A DNA stretch of 64,000 nucleotides from assembly GCA_930367205.1 (NCBI GenBank), contig OV884011.1, positions 122,013,866-122,077,865 of the forward strand, in the 5' to 3' direction. Position numbers and translations under genes: made by a program. The notes beneath the pieces were generated by a model that saw nothing but the letters and a program-made list of their open reading frames with translations, did not search any database and had not been told where the DNA came from. Each line of letters starts with the position of its first letter. Within the stretch, counting starts at the first letter, position 1. Shown here one piece after another: positions 32,339 to 45,690 of this stretch. The DNA is from Acanthosoma haemorrhoidale (Eukaryota; Arthropoda; Insecta; Hemiptera; Acanthosomatidae).

Positions 32339-35300
32339 GTTGGCGATCGCTACATGTAGTATTTATATTTTCTAAATATTTATATTAAATTTTTTTTTGT
32401 CGAATTTAAAACCCTTTATTTAATATATACAGATTCTGCAATAAGTGATATTTACTTAAATCCACATTGTGCACTATATTCACTGTAGCGTAGCTACATT
32501 TTATATAATTAGTGAGCATTACAAGAATTTTGCTTTGGTAGGCTGATGTCCAGAATAAAAGGCCTGTGAACAGAGAAGAGTTATATATATTTATATTAAG
32601 TAAATAGTGGACTATTTAACATACTTTAATTGAATTTTAAAAAACGGGTACATATACAGAAAAATAGAAAATTTCCTAAAAAATATTTATTTAAAACTTG
32701 CTTTGTTTACACTTTCAATAAAACGTCAAATTTTCTGTTTTATGGGTACATTAAAATGGTACCAGACGTGGTTTTTGAGTGTAGGAAATTATCACCTATT
32801 AATATTTATCAGTGTTATGGTAGTGCGATGATCAGAGATCCAGCGAATTGGCTAAAACAGACATTCTTTTTGGGTTGATACAAATATATTGTTAGGTTCT
32901 CTGTTCTGGCTTCTTTCAGTAAGTTATAGATGTGTTACCAATGTTATAAAAATAAATTATGAATTCAGGGGTCAACTATAAGTAATGCTCCACCTATTTA
33001 TGTTCGATTCCATGTGATTTTCATCACGCTTTCTATAATTCATAATTCGATAATACTTAATTAATTTTAGTGTCATTGGCCATTGTCATTTTTTTCCTAG
33101 GGGGTTAAATCGTTTCTTTTTTAAAAGAATCAATTTATTTGCTAAAGGGGTAATCAGTTTGCCGATAAAAAAGCAAGAGGTGGAAAATAATTTTACGGGC
33201 CATAAAAAAGTTTTAGGTAGAGAAAAAGTTCGCTAGGGAAAAAGTAGCTTATTATATAATAGAAAATTTTTGGGTGTTGGAAAAATACATAAGCAGCCTT
33301 GTTGCTACTATTTTATCAAAGCGAATGTTATAAAATGTTGTAAGATTATGTATGCAACAGGTACGAGAATGTGCCAGTGAAAATAAATTCTTCCACTACT
33401 CATATTCAACATAAATTTTCTTACGAAATATGGCATCACCTTTTCACCTTGATTGTTACAGAAGATGAAATGTACAACCTTACAAATACTAAAGCTAAAA
33501 AAAAAACTTGCGATGTGGCTCATTTTACAGTATATAGCGAAATTGTGTAAGCACGCTCATCGCAACAAATAAGTAAGATCAATTTCAATCATCATCCGTA
33601 ACTAAAATTTAAAATCACAATTACCTATCCCTCTATTCAGGTAGATTGTAAATTTCTTCAAATTAAGATTAAAAAAGTTAGCACTCACGAAACCACATTT
33701 TAAACCTAGAATGTCGAGTCAGCAATCGTATGGGAAATGAATAATTACACTTATAAACAAAAAGGTGACACTTTATCGGGGCAACGATTTTATCAGTAAC
33801 AATTTTATCATACATGAACAGGATTGAAAATTACTCAAACAGTATAACCGAAATCTTGCATTAATATCGATATTAACGAAGGGCATAATGCTAGTATCAA
33901 TGAATTGAGCTAAGAGTCTAAGGCGAAACTATCGAGTCGCCTAATATGGGCCCGCTCTATTACCAGCAGTGCAGGAGCCAGGCATGAAAAGAATTCATTT
34001 AACAGTTTGACAAGGCTCGCGTGCTGGGAAATATCAGTTTACTGTAAAAGAGATTTGAATTATCGGGAGGCGCTAGGAGCGGACGCTGTAGTACGTCTAT
34101 TACGACTGTTCATTTTTCTCTGTTCTTTATCTTATCCTTTATCTGATGTTTAACCAATTCCCAAGTTGTTTTTAATTAGGGGGATTACGCTAAAACGAAT
34201 AAAACTAAGCTGGACCTTGACTCGAGTCTTAACTTAACAGGTGAAATCCAGGGCTGAATTAATATCTTTAGTGGGCTTCAACAAAAGTACATATAATGTC
34301 AAAGATTCGAAATATACATATATATTTGTATAACAGGACGGGCCTGTTTGGATTTATCTCAGCCTCCTAAGGATAAATGAGTAATTACTTGAATAAAAAA
34401 GTAGCAAATCCGATTACGAGAATAGAATTTAAAGTTCACCACGCCTACTGGCGATTGGTGATCTCACCTCAGTGCCAACTACCAACAAAGATGACAAGCT
34501 TCGGTTGGGCCCACCATTTCATAACGTGTTAGGCGATGTTTTTTTGTTTTTTTATATATATATATTTCATGATTCAAGAACATTAGTATTTGGCCTGTGT
34601 GCCTTTCAAGGTTATGTATACTTCACCAGACAGTTGCTGGGCAAGTCGTTACCTTGCTTACACCTGTGAATAAAATGATATCTTAGAACTAAGTATTGAA
34701 GAATTGTGGGGAGACTAAAGAGTTTTTGCATAGTAATATTATGTATATATGCCAATATTTAAATACGGTATTAGTGAAAGAGTAAATATAAATTTGTAAA
34801 TATGTTAGGTATGCTAAATTTTATCGCAACTACATGTTGTCTGTAGGACTGGTTGTAAATTTCTAGAAAAAAATATTCATTATTAATGGTATCCATCCAT
34901 TCACTACCAGCTTCGTCAAAACAGTCTATTCACTGCTCAACTTCAAGTAATTTGGCATTTAATATCTCAAAAGACCTATGAGTAGGGATGGAAATTTTAC
35001 ATCGATGTTTTAGGAACAGCCATATTTCACCCGAAAATGAACCCCCCTACAGAACTGGAGATAGTTGACGTGATCCATCGACTAATAAATGGAAAAGCTC
35101 CGACTATAATAATATATAAATGTACTGTGTGAGAGTATGTTGGAGAGCGATTTCCAATAAATAACCTTAAATTCTTGATCCTTAAAATACGGGCATCATT
35201 GGTGCACAGAGAAGAATATCCAGAAACATGAGGGAATAACTGAAAAAAATAGTTGTGTTAACTAATTAAGGTATGGCAGTTGTCTTGATAACATAATTCA

Positions 35301-37559
35301 TAGAATGTGTTTTTATTTTTTAAAGATAACTCTCCCTGAAATCCTCATCAATAATTTAGCCATTATTATTCAATACAATAATATAATAATAATTGCATTA
35401 TTATTATATTTAACTACCTGAATTGCCACCCGTTTTGTCCGAGATAGTTTTTTCAAAGTTTTTTTTGTTTTCGTCCTACGTTTTTCATTGTGTTCTCTGC
35501 AACGGGTCAAGCTACATTATTTTTTTTTTTGCCATTTTAGAAAAGATAAAATTTAGAATATTCATATCGAATACTCTGCACCATAGGCTTTAGTTTTCAG
35601 ACTATTTTAATTCGAAGTTTCGAAAAGATGACTTCTTACTTTTGGTTGGAACATGTTATAAACAGTCAGTGTTAGAATGTTAGTGTAAGTAAAGGCAGTA
35701 TTGCCGGTCTCATCCCCTTTAAAATGGCATTGATAAGCTAGGAGGAAAAGTATGAAAAAGAAACTGTTAAATTGTGGTTTTCGTCCTGTTTTTCACTCAT
35801 TAAAAAACCGAATTATGCCGAATTCCTGATCGATCAAAGCGAACAACCACAGAAACGAACTTTTTTACTCCTTATGCACACCATTCACCCACGCCAAAAA
35901 AAAAGTATTCTGTTACGAAATTCTTGAAGTAACCAAAGAACGAACATTCACTATGAGTTCGACGTCAAAGAATCGCTTAGAAAGGATGTGATTAATACTG
36001 CAGGAACCGTTGTTAGCACTATCTGCCCAGTATTCATGCTGGTCGTGCCATGTTATTAACTTTATCATCACACAACTTTGGAGCATAAGTTTTAAAAAGC
36101 ACGGTGGCTGGGTAAATAGCCTCAGCTAATAGGACAAGAGAAGGTAGTACATATCGGAGCCGGGGCTATAATAACCATTAGGGGAGGGCGGTTTCTCGGG
36201 AAGGAGCACTCGCCCGGATAGAACGGGTCAGATATCTCAGCTTCGAAAGGCAACAGTTATTGAAATATTTGTGTTATTAATCAGGCAGATAGTGTGGGCG
36301 GGCCCATCACGCCGACGTCGAAACAATAAGTCCCTTTATTTACAACTAATAGTCTGCTTGGTCAGTCGTGATCCCCAACCGCCCAACCACCGGGTCCGAC
36401 ATCTTTAATTACCTCTACTAACAACTTAGTGACGTACACCTCTTCACGCCCAGCACGCTTCCTTAGCCCAGTCCATATTGATTTTAATGTTTTACACATG
36501 CAACTAAACACTTTCTGCTCCCCAGCCAACACTTTCCTTAACTATAGAGTCATTCTATCCCCCGAGCTTTTCCGTAATCACTTACTTTATTCCTCCGCAT
36601 TTGTGTTTGTGTAGTCTATCATTGAGAAAATTCTAGGTTTTTATGTTCATAGGAGCAGCTAACTTAGCTGCTTTCGTTTTCGTAACGAGCCGTTTGGCAT
36701 CGAACAAGGATTTGACTTTTTGGAGAATATTTCTCCATAAATTAATTGCTGACTTTATGGATACTATTTCTTCATACTTGCAAGGCTCTATTTATTAAAT
36801 TTAATTCAATAATATTAAATTCATCTGTTTCATAACAGTCGGAAAAATGTATTTTTACAGGAAATTTTTTTTCTGTAATGAAGCTGAGAGCTGTAGCCAT
36901 TACATAGAACTCATTTTCTCATTTTTAAGAAGCTAACAATGTACACAATTCTGTTTCAGAAATAAAAATAGAAATTTTTTTAATAGAAAAACAACTCGCT
37001 CAGCAAAGCCAATTAATTTATTTAAGTGAAAACAAGTTTTCAAATTTAGAAAAGTAACGAAAATTGTATGTGTATAGGATGGATAAGAGAGATGGTTCGG
37101 GGATATATTCTCCTCCCCATAAACTAGAAAAAAAATAAATAAAATAAGATAATAGTATAATCATGTGTAGGCCTGGTTGGCAGTGGCATTGGATAAAAAC
37201 TACTACTTACTAAAAGTATAGATGTTTAATTATAATTTTTTTTTAAATCTCTCCACTAGGAAAAATAATATTATCTCCCCCCCCCAAAAAAAAAATTAAA
37301 TTTCTGACTACGTCTCTATAACAATGAGACTTAACCGAGTTAATTTTTGTTAGGGTGCTGTGCATTATTGTCTGCAGACAAGTGTTGTGCTTATTTATTT
37401 ACAATAGAATAAAACAACTATGGCAATAATCACAGGCATTAAATAATACATCCAGTGAATGAGATGATGATAGTAACAAATAGGCAAGAATGCCATGCGG
37501 GAAATTAAATCCAATCATACCTCCCCATATGAAGGATTATGTTGGCGGCAGTTAATTTA
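32339..37559. other. AT-rich non-coding DNA with islands at about 33900-34100 and 36090-36420
   Basis: No gene was found. The two islands are GC-richer and share no repeat with the window. The second has 'GTGTGGGCGGGCCC' and ATAATAACC. 32470-32510 contains TGTAGCGTAGCTACA, similar to a near-palindrome in the LINE-2 3' UTR, so an old LINE tail is possible there. Confidence 0.4.
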
Positions 37560-38015
37560 AACTAGTAAATCCCTACTGCAGCTCCTCCAAACTCGTCGTT
37601 GCGTGTCAGGGAAGTCTTGTTTTGCAAGTCCAAGTATGCGAGGATGTCCGTATAATCTTTGATGGAATGGTCTGTAGAGACTTGATGTAGGTATGTACGA
37701 GCGGAATTAATAAGTCTATACCTAAGGGTACATAGGTATTTCTCACCGACTGAGTTCCACCAGTTTTTTGTCTAAGTTGTCTTGATTGAAATGTTTCTAC
37801 TGTCTCTGAGTTTGATTTTTAAGTTCTCCCAAAATTCTGTCCGAGTGGGCCATAGTAATAGGTATGTGAACGTCCTCATTTTTGGAGTAGAGGTAGCCAT
37901 GATTGTCTGTATGCCAAGTGGTGTGTCTATCGCGTTCAGCCTTTGGTTCAAAGTCCTATTAATCGAGTGTGTGGGTTCCATGTTAGCCGTTTATCGAGTG
38001 TCTGCCCAATGATAC
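37560..38015 (-). pseudogene. decayed Jockey-type LINE fragment (RT thumb region)
   Basis: On the minus strand from about 38010, LDKRLTWNPHTRL matches the thumb of the 58.9-kb LINE exactly over 13 residues. Further on, other frames give KSNSETVETFQSRQLR, resembling KSNIMRIQSFQSKVLR. Stops and shifts abound. A related but older copy of the LINE-1/LINE-3 lineage. Confidence 0.65.
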
Positions 38016-39014
38016 TTTAATGGCTCTGTTTGGGGTAGAGGATGATTATCTATTGGGGGAGGGGGGGGGGGGGTAATGCCATGTCGTATCGTGAATTTCG
38101 TAAGTTTGTGAAGTCGTTATTATTGTGAAGTATAATAATATATTTTGTGAACATTTTTTTTTTAATTATTACAACAAGTGAAGTTGAATTTCTGATTCCT
38201 TTGAAATTAGAATGTTTTTTTGCTTCAAAATTCTTATATATAATAAGACTTGATATAAGGATTATGATATAAGGATCAAGTGTAGACATATTTCGGTAAG
38301 GCCGACCAATAGGCAGTGGAGATGAAATATTTCATATGGTAATGCTAGGTAAACATTGTGACACCGTGAGAGAGCGTGTAAGGGAGGCGCCCACATTGTG
38401 CCTCCATTGACAGAATAGATAATGGTTACGGATAAGGGTGGATATAATGATCGCTTAGCTTTAATGTCTCACTTAGCAGAGTCCTCCCATTGTTTTACAA
38501 CATGGATTTAACCCACACGCCAAGTTCCCATCGCATGTATTGTCCTTTCACGACGTAATTACACATTTATTTATTTACTTTTTATAAACGGCATAGGTCT
38601 TTTAAAAACCTTAGCGTTTATAGACTGGGTAAGTGCATAAGTTAATTGTTAAATTCATTTGATTCTATGGGGGGAAGTCCTGACGACTATGATTATGTTT
38701 TTATTCAGACTAGTAAGTTGAAGGCAATAAACTGAGTTTCAATTTAAATTCCTTACATCAAAAAAAGAGTTTATTCCTTACTCCCTTGACTTCCCGAATT
38801 TAGGTTACATTCGTTTAACAAGCTTTCTTGATACTAATAGAAAACAAAAAGGTGCGTGTTTCCTACGAGAATTATAAGTGACTCTCGTTTAATCAATTTA
38901 ACTGCGTGTTTGCATATTTAAATACGATTTACGAAAACAAAAGAAGGAGGGAGAAGTATTTTTGTTGCTGTGTAGCCCCTGATCAAGAGACAGATGTCAA
39001 GACACAGTGACACA
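38016..39014. other. AT-rich non-coding DNA, with a G-homopolymer near 38058-38073
   Basis: The interrupted G run is followed by AT-rich sequence. A slightly GC-richer patch lies at 38340-38540. No genes were recognised. Confidence 0.45.
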
Positions 39015-39850
39015 TCGTACCTCCACTGCGTAATCTTCTACCTCCAAAAGGGGAAAAATCCTTGCCAAAATCGTATAGCATAGGAGGGCAAGAGAACTTT
39101 TATCAATGCACTATTTGGGTATAAAAATGGATAGGCATCTCCATTTTTCTACTCATTTTAGTAATAAAATAGAAAAAGTACGACAAAGGTCTTACCGGCT
39201 ATCGCACTTGCTAACTTCACCCAACCTGTCGCTTCGTCTCAAATTGATGATATATAAATGTGTCCTCCGGCCAGCTCTGCTGTACGGTGCCCCGCTATTT
39301 ACCCACTTGACTGACAATACAGCCAAATGTCTCCAACACTTCCAGAATGGGATCATGCGAAAAGTGGCCCGACATACCTCATTTCGATAGGTTTAAGAAC
39401 GCTGACCTGTACCCGTTGCTTGGTGTGCCGTCGGTGGGTGAGTTCATCCGCCGGAGACACATAAAGTTTTTTGACTCGTTGCAGCACCTGACCAACCCAG
39501 TGTTTAACACTATGAACCCACCACCCCTCCCACATCGATGGCAACAGACTGTCGGGGGAAAATTAGGTTAAGAATTAATATGTAAGTTAGTTTTAAGGTT
39601 GATCAAAAAGGTGAGCCCCATCACCTTTATTAGTCATTTTAGTCGAGTCACATATAAAGTATATCATTATACTTGTTTATTCATTATATAATTTTTATAA
39701 AATAAAACCTGTATATAATTTAGCGATGCTACAGGAAATACAAAAATAAATTGTAAATAGATTCGCCTGAGAATCTATAATTATATATAATTATCTGTAA
39801 ATTTAAAGGGGCTATGAAAGGAAAAAAAAGAAAGAAAAAAAAAGGAAGAC
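39015..39850 (+). mobile_element. 5'-truncated LINE-2-type copy
   Basis: It starts within the RT at the homologue of LINE-2 position about 12695 ('ACTGCGTAATCTTCTACC') and runs through the C-terminus and 3' UTR to an A-rich end (39815-39850). Relative to LINE-2 it lacks about 25-30 bases near 39105. The 3' UTR shares 'TATATAATTATCTG' and 'GGGGCTATGAA' with LINE-2. Confidence 0.85.
39106..39571 (+). pseudogene. RT C-terminal region of the truncated LINE-2-type copy
   Basis: The first frame (39106-39390) reads YLGIKMDRHLHFSTHFSNKI and VLRPALLYGAPLF. A shift near 39355 leads to the second frame, with LLGVPSVGEFIRRRHIKFFD and the terminal stop at 39569-39571. The equivalent LINE-2 segment is likewise in two frames but broken at a different site. 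No catalytic RT motif is left. Confidence 0.82.
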
Positions 39851-40135
39851 CGACATTAGATAGAAAACTAATGTAGGAAAGTTGGCAGAGAATATGTGGA
39901 AAACAAGAGACAAAAAACAGGCAGAAAATGTTTAGATAACATATGAAGGAAACCCGTAGGGAATAGATCGAAAACAAAAGATGGGAAACCGGTGGAGAAT
40001 AAGCAGAAAACTAAAAACCAAAAAGAAGAAACACGGCAGGAAATAGATTGATAGAGAAAAGAGGGAACTCCACAGAGATTATATGAACACCAGGGAAAGA
40101 AGGAAGACCAAACACTTCTATGACAAAGTGGAATG
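39851..40135. repeat. degenerate purine-rich tandem repeat
   Basis: Repeated motifs of the type 'GGAAAC', 'AGAAAAC' and 'GGGAATAGAT' at intervals of roughly 25-30 bases. On the minus strand this yields a repetitive Phe/Ser/Leu frame (40173-39868) with CLFSTGFPSF and DLFPTGFLH. It is most likely a decayed minisatellite next to the LINE 3' end, not a gene. Confidence 0.5.
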
Positions 40136-43100
40136 GTTGAAAATATGCTCAGGAAAGATATAACTTTCATCACTGTTTCCTAAAATTTAAAAACACTATC
40201 ATAATCGTGTAGCAAGTCCTCGTCAGTTAAAACTGAATCAGGTTTTCCCATTCGAGAGTATAATTGTAGCATATTATGTTGTTATTAAGTAGAGTATTGC
40301 GAAGAGACAGTGGCAACGATATACGCTATGAAGCCACTCGCTCAAGGAGAAAGCTCTGAAGCATTGGACCTGATCGCATGGGAGCATCACCCGAAGCTTA
40401 CGTGATAAAGCAGTCGATCCGATTAAAGAAATGCTGAGCAAATTTAAAAATAAGTGACAATTTGAAACAATCTGTGAAGGTGCGACTTACAAAAGGCAGC
40501 GCCAGGAATACAGTGCCGGTAGGTGATTAAGAGCTCACAGTTTCATGCCAGCAGACCATAACGAGCGGTGCCAGCAACCCCTCATTACTCAGCCCTTACT
40601 AAAACAGCTGAATTCATAAACAGTTATTGAATCTGCTCTAACTGCTTGCCTGCCTGCTACCATGGCCCTAGGCATTCGTCTACTCTTCGAGTAACCAAGT
40701 TATCCTAACTGCCTGTATAACTAACCCTAATGCCGAGTCCAAAGGGAGTGGCTCTACTTTCTATACGGCATTGTTTACGTCTGTCTGTATGTTCTCCAAA
40801 AAAGGCAGCACAAAATATTAAAATGAAGTCTCAGCTATCTCTCGACATAATGTTCATTAGATTTTAGTTTAAATATAATAACAGTTAAAATTAATATATT
40901 AATTCAGAAAAATTGTATCGTTGAGTTTTGCAAGAAGGTTATGACTTCAGCTCGGATATTTCTCCACATTGGTCATTCATTATTACATCCTTGATTCTGT
41001 GAATAAACTAAAAATAAAATTTAGTTATGAAACATTTCCTCGATAAAAATAAAATAGGCCAGCTCAAATATAATATTATGACTAAATTTTAATGTTATAT
41101 AACATTTTTACTACATGTCATATTGTACACATTGCATTGCCTTTTTAGATTCTTGAGGCTGGTGTAAACGCTCGTATCTTAATAGTAAAATACATTCTAA
41201 AATAAATTGTGGTTGGACCAAAGGAAGTGTATATTTATTATTAATGATTTCTTGACTAGATAGACAAATAAAAAGATGGGTCACAAGAGAGCAAAACTCT
41301 GAAGAGAATCAACCAAAGAATCCCAAGGTTGCTAAAGCACTATTATGAATAAACAGCTATTTCCACACAAAAATTATAAGCACCAGAAAGTTCAGAATGT
41401 GTTGACAATACATTACAAATTAGGAGATTCACAAACATTGAAGATCTCGAAACTTGATCTCACATATCACTCTTTTTATGAAGGGAATCACTCACTTTAA
41501 ATAAGATGAAAGATAAAAGATGAAAAAAATAACATATTATAATAGTGTAATAATTAAATATTTCAGTGAAACGTGTTTCCCTAAAACTAATTCAAAGTGC
41601 ATCATATAGGAGTCACTTGGCGCTCCTGGTGTAAGAAGACTTTCAGGTTGTCTGAATCTGATCGCTGAGCTGCATAATTCGTTTGAAAGGTGAGGAATAT
41701 GCCTAAACGTAAAAAAAAAAATAATATTTTACTGAAACAGCGGCCACGTAAAAAAAATACTTTTCACTTTTCGCACTTAACTATCAAAGACATTTTATAT
41801 CTTATTATCATATGAATATTTCCGACATAGCTTTTATCAGCACATTTTCAACCATCTAACAAAAATCTTGTACGAATGTTTAGAAACATTTTCCGAAAAG
41901 TATATTACATCATTTTTTCTTACGTCAGAATAAAAGAACAATTCAAATTAGGATTACTACCGGAAAAGGAATCAGACAGTGGAGCGTACGTTGTATTCAA
42001 ATGTTTTTCTCGTTGTAAATCCTTGGTTATATTTATATTATGCAAGATGTAAAAATTTAATAATTAGTACTATAATATAAGAAAACTTCATAACCCATAT
42101 TAATACATTTTCTTGTATTTAATATTAATTAAGTTATTAAAATATTAAGTTGCACCCCTTGCCCCTATAGGGATAGAAACTATTCAACACCCCATGTTGT
42201 GCTGAACACGGATCAATAAATATATATTAAATTAAAATTGAAATTACTATTCTATAGAAAAAAAATTAAACGTGAATATAACGAGGTCGTGTTTATTAAC
42301 TGATCGTTTCTCTCTAGTTTTCTGAAAAAATGAACTCAAAAATATTTCAGATATTTTTAAAGTCAACAGTAAAAATGAGGTACTTAGGTGGAATGTGGAA
42401 CGGTCTTTCTGCAGATTGAATAGTTTTTTTTGTAAAAATGTCATATTATATATTAGCAACTGTTTTTTTTATTTTTTGAAAATTGATCTTCAGTCAATAA
42501 ATACATCAACTAAACAGATCACTGACAACTCGTGATATTTTATCACTTCCTACGTCTTTTAAAAAGTAGTTCAGGACAGATTTTTAAGCAAAACATTTCA
42601 GATGGTAAACGATAAAACAATTTATCCATAGATCAACTAGTTTCTATAAGCGCCTAAATGCACCCGAGCAGTTAAGCAACGTCTACATATAATTTTTCAA
42701 CATGAATTTCACAATGTACATGTTGGAAAGTGTTATGTAACCGCGCTGTCATTTGTATTGGTTTCCTAATAAATGCCTCCCTCCATCACTCTGTGTGCCT
42801 ATGTGAAGAAGCATTAATCTTTCGGCTGAAAGGTGATTGAAATCTCACACGAGTCACTGTCTGCCTAAGTTTTTTTTTTTGCTAGTTTTTTTTTCTGTTC
42901 ATCATCTTGTTTACAACTTTTTTTTTTGTCTGGTGGTGGGACGGAGTTAGAGATGTTAGCTGTCTCTTCATCAATTTGCTATCTTAATATAATTTAGATA
43001 ATTTAAACACGGAACGTATAATAAATGTGTTTTTAAAGGATTGAATACAGGCCGGTAACAAATAAGTGAAAAATGAGAAAATAATTTATGCTTTCTTAGT

Positions 43101-44409
43101 GTCTTTTATTTTTCGTTTATTTGGTTTGACTATTTTTATTGGGTAATTGTCCAGGTCACCTAATGAACTGATAGACCGATTGATTCCCAATCAAGTAACC
43201 ACTTAACTTTGAGCCCTTGGTCACATACTACTATTTCTTTGGAGGATTAAATTTAAAGTGTTTGCAATAGTAAAGTAAACATAATACCACCTACAAATAC
43301 TCCAACTGGACTGACCGTTAGATCATCCACATAATTATCACAGGGACCAGCATATAAAAATATTCCCATGTATCTCTTATATGTCTTTTTTCTTCTCCAA
43401 AGATAATCGGGTTAATAACTTGAAATCATTTAAGAGATACTTAAATAATACAGAAAAATAATTACAGAGATGCTGTAAGCTTATTGTAGGTCGTTAGATG
43501 CTTAGGTACGATAGACAACATTCAAAAGTATTTTGAAGTATGATGGTGATGGTATTCACCCTCCAGAAATATTTATTACAAATACTCATTAAACTGTCAA
43601 TAAAATCTTCTTAGCGACCTTAACACAACCCTTAATTACGTGATGCATCACACTTGATTTGATTTTTTTTTTTATTGAGTAATCTAAGTTTTCGTGTAAA
43701 ATTAAACGATCCTTCCAAAGCCCGTTAATGGAATCTAATACGAACTGTCGTTAAGGTTGAGTGTTAAATAAAAATCAGTATAAATTGATAATCAAGTGAG
43801 GCCGGTCGAAAGTGAATAACACCATTTGCCGGCCACGATCCCTCGCTGGCCGATCTCAGATAAAAGATCCCATTAGATCCAGGTGTGATTTGAATTAAAT
43901 GGAAGGTTATTGTTGTTTCTTCGGCTTTTAGATGGAGGGGATAACCAGCGGAGGAAGGTTGCCTTTGGATTTTAGGAGGAATGATCTACGAGCGGGCGAA
44001 CGCCTCATAAAATTATATCGTACATCTTTCGGTACATCGTTATTAGACCGGGACACCTGGGATTGATGTAATTTAAATCACTTTTTAATATGCGGCTACC
44101 AAAAGAATAATTTGAACGAGAAGCATGCCCCTAATGAAGGAGTGTGTGAAAGAGAGAGAGAGAGAGAGAAAGAGGGAGTGAGTGAGAGAGAGTGAATGAG
44201 AAAGAGAGAGAGAGAAGAGGGGGGCAGGGGGGCATCGGTAGTTCCCCATCATCTCTCCAAACCCGAAAATTACTACCTTCTTCCATGAATACGTTTTGCT
44301 TAGCATAGACAGCTAGAATTCCGTTCAAAAAAAATTAGATTAATTAACAGAATTATAAGTCTTTTTTAGAAGCAAATTTTGTTGTAAGAATAAATATTTT
44401 CAAAAATAT
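40136..44409. other. AT-rich non-coding DNA with an island at about 43790-44040 and AG-rich repeats at 44145-44215
   Basis: Island features are 'GGCCGGTCG', 'GCCGGCCACG' and 'CCAGGTGTGA', a T-box-like AGGTGTGA. 40310-40700 is mildly GC-richer. No coding gene or known repeat was recognised. Confidence 0.4.
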
Positions 44410-44413
44410 CAAT
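44410..44413. repeat. CAAT target-site duplication (left)
   Basis: CAAT precedes the 5' LTR and recurs at 52266-52269 directly after the 3' LTR. Confidence 0.85.
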
Positions 44414-45610
44414 TGTGACCGATAGACTTTTATAGCCAATGTAAATTAGCGATTGTTTACGCCGGTAATTCGTTTATTTTAGTTATTGAAGGAAAAAATT
44501 ATCATTCATTGTTTAAGCCGAATAAGGGGTCTTGTGCTGACAAGTAATTATCTAACAAAGTACCCTCGTAAAATTTATTATAAAAAAAAAAAAAAAAAAA
44601 AAAAGTGTAAATTAGAGATAAATATTTTTTTTTGTATTTGGTTAGTTTTATGTAAAGAATTAATAATTATTGATAATATTATAAATGTTCTAAGAATATC
44701 TTTGTGTTTCAAATGTGAGTGTATTGATTTTGTTTTATGTGAAATATGCTGGAAAGTAAACAAAACAAATAACGGTGCGGGACGCCTCCGAGGCCCCGTA
44801 AGACCCTACATCCTTTATAGAGGATTAAAAGGACGGAGCACCGAGATCAGTCGCTTGCAGTCAGTGTGTGTATCCAGAGCTGGGTTGGCCAACACCCGCC
44901 GGAGCGCCCCCCCCCCTCATCTCACCACCTTATCGGCCTATGGTTTATGGGGAGCACCTCTGGTTGGAGATTTGACTTGGAACTAGTATGGATATGAGCA
45001 TATCGATCATCGACTCACCGATTCCATCCACCGGGAACCTCACAGCTGATTGACTAATCCACTATCTAGCTACGACAGGTAACCTCGTTGGACGTAGCTT
45101 CCACGTACCGAGGGTTTATGTTGTTTGTTTACGTCGTTCATCAGTTTACACCAAATAACACCAAACTATGCATACGTATAGATAAACACGGACAGTGATG
45201 TATTTATTTTGTTCTCATTCTTCGATCAGCAAACTTTAAGTTAATAAAACTCTGGTTTACCAGTTTCAAGTTTAGTAAAGTTTAAGTATTTTTTTCTGTC
45301 CAATAGTTTAAGTAATTTTTCTCTCAAATAGTTTACTTAGTTTTTTTTATCAAATAGTTTAATTATTTTTTTTATCAACTAGTTTAAGTATTTTTTTTAT
45401 CAAATAGCTTAAGGATTTTTTTTTGTTTTTAATCAAATGCTATTTGTTCATTATCATTTAATAAAATGTCGGTAATCTAAATGTCAATTCCCTGTAATAT
45501 TTCAGGTTCCCCTGTCCTTGGGTAATGCCCTCTCCTGGCATTAATATTTTCCCCAGATTCCTGTAAACATTTAGGGGGAGGAGGAAGAGAGAGAAAGTCG
45601 GGGGTTTACA
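44414..45610 (+). repeat. 5' LTR (1197 bp)
   Basis: TGTGACC...TTTACA. It contains a 23-A run (44582-44604) and a GC-rich promoter-like section (44775-44990) with TTAAAAGG and ATCAGTCGCTTGCAGTCAGT, in which TCAGT-type initiator strings occur. A T-rich tandem array with a 25-28-base unit built on CAAATAGTTTAAGTATTTTT follows (about 45270-45445), then AATAAA near 45460. Confidence 0.95.
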
Positions 45611-45612
45611 AG

Positions 45613-45629
45613 TGGTGTCAGGTGTGGGG
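45613..45629 (+). other. primer binding site, tRNA-Leu-like
   Basis: TGGTGTCAGGTGTGGGG starts two bases after the LTR. It is complementary to a 3' end of the form CCACACCTGACACCA, as in tRNA-Leu species with a GTCAGG acceptor strand. Confidence 0.7.
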
Positions 45630-45690
45630 TGGATTGCAAGAAAATCCACTAATCCGGGATAAACTTTTATTTTGATAAATCCCTTTTAAA

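Noticed and set aside
39868..40173. 101-codon repetitive Phe/Ser minus-strand frame
   Set aside because: The repetition comes from the degenerate purine-rich DNA repeat; no start context, splice sites or domain.
44085..44328. Minus-strand frames with Ser/Leu repeats
   Set aside because: Produced by the AG-rich simple repeat at 44145-44215.
44486..44986. 166-codon frame within the 5' LTR
   Set aside because: It runs through the poly(A) homopolymer (Lys run), and in the 3' LTR the one-base difference in that run breaks it into a 94-codon piece. It is LTR sequence, not a gene.
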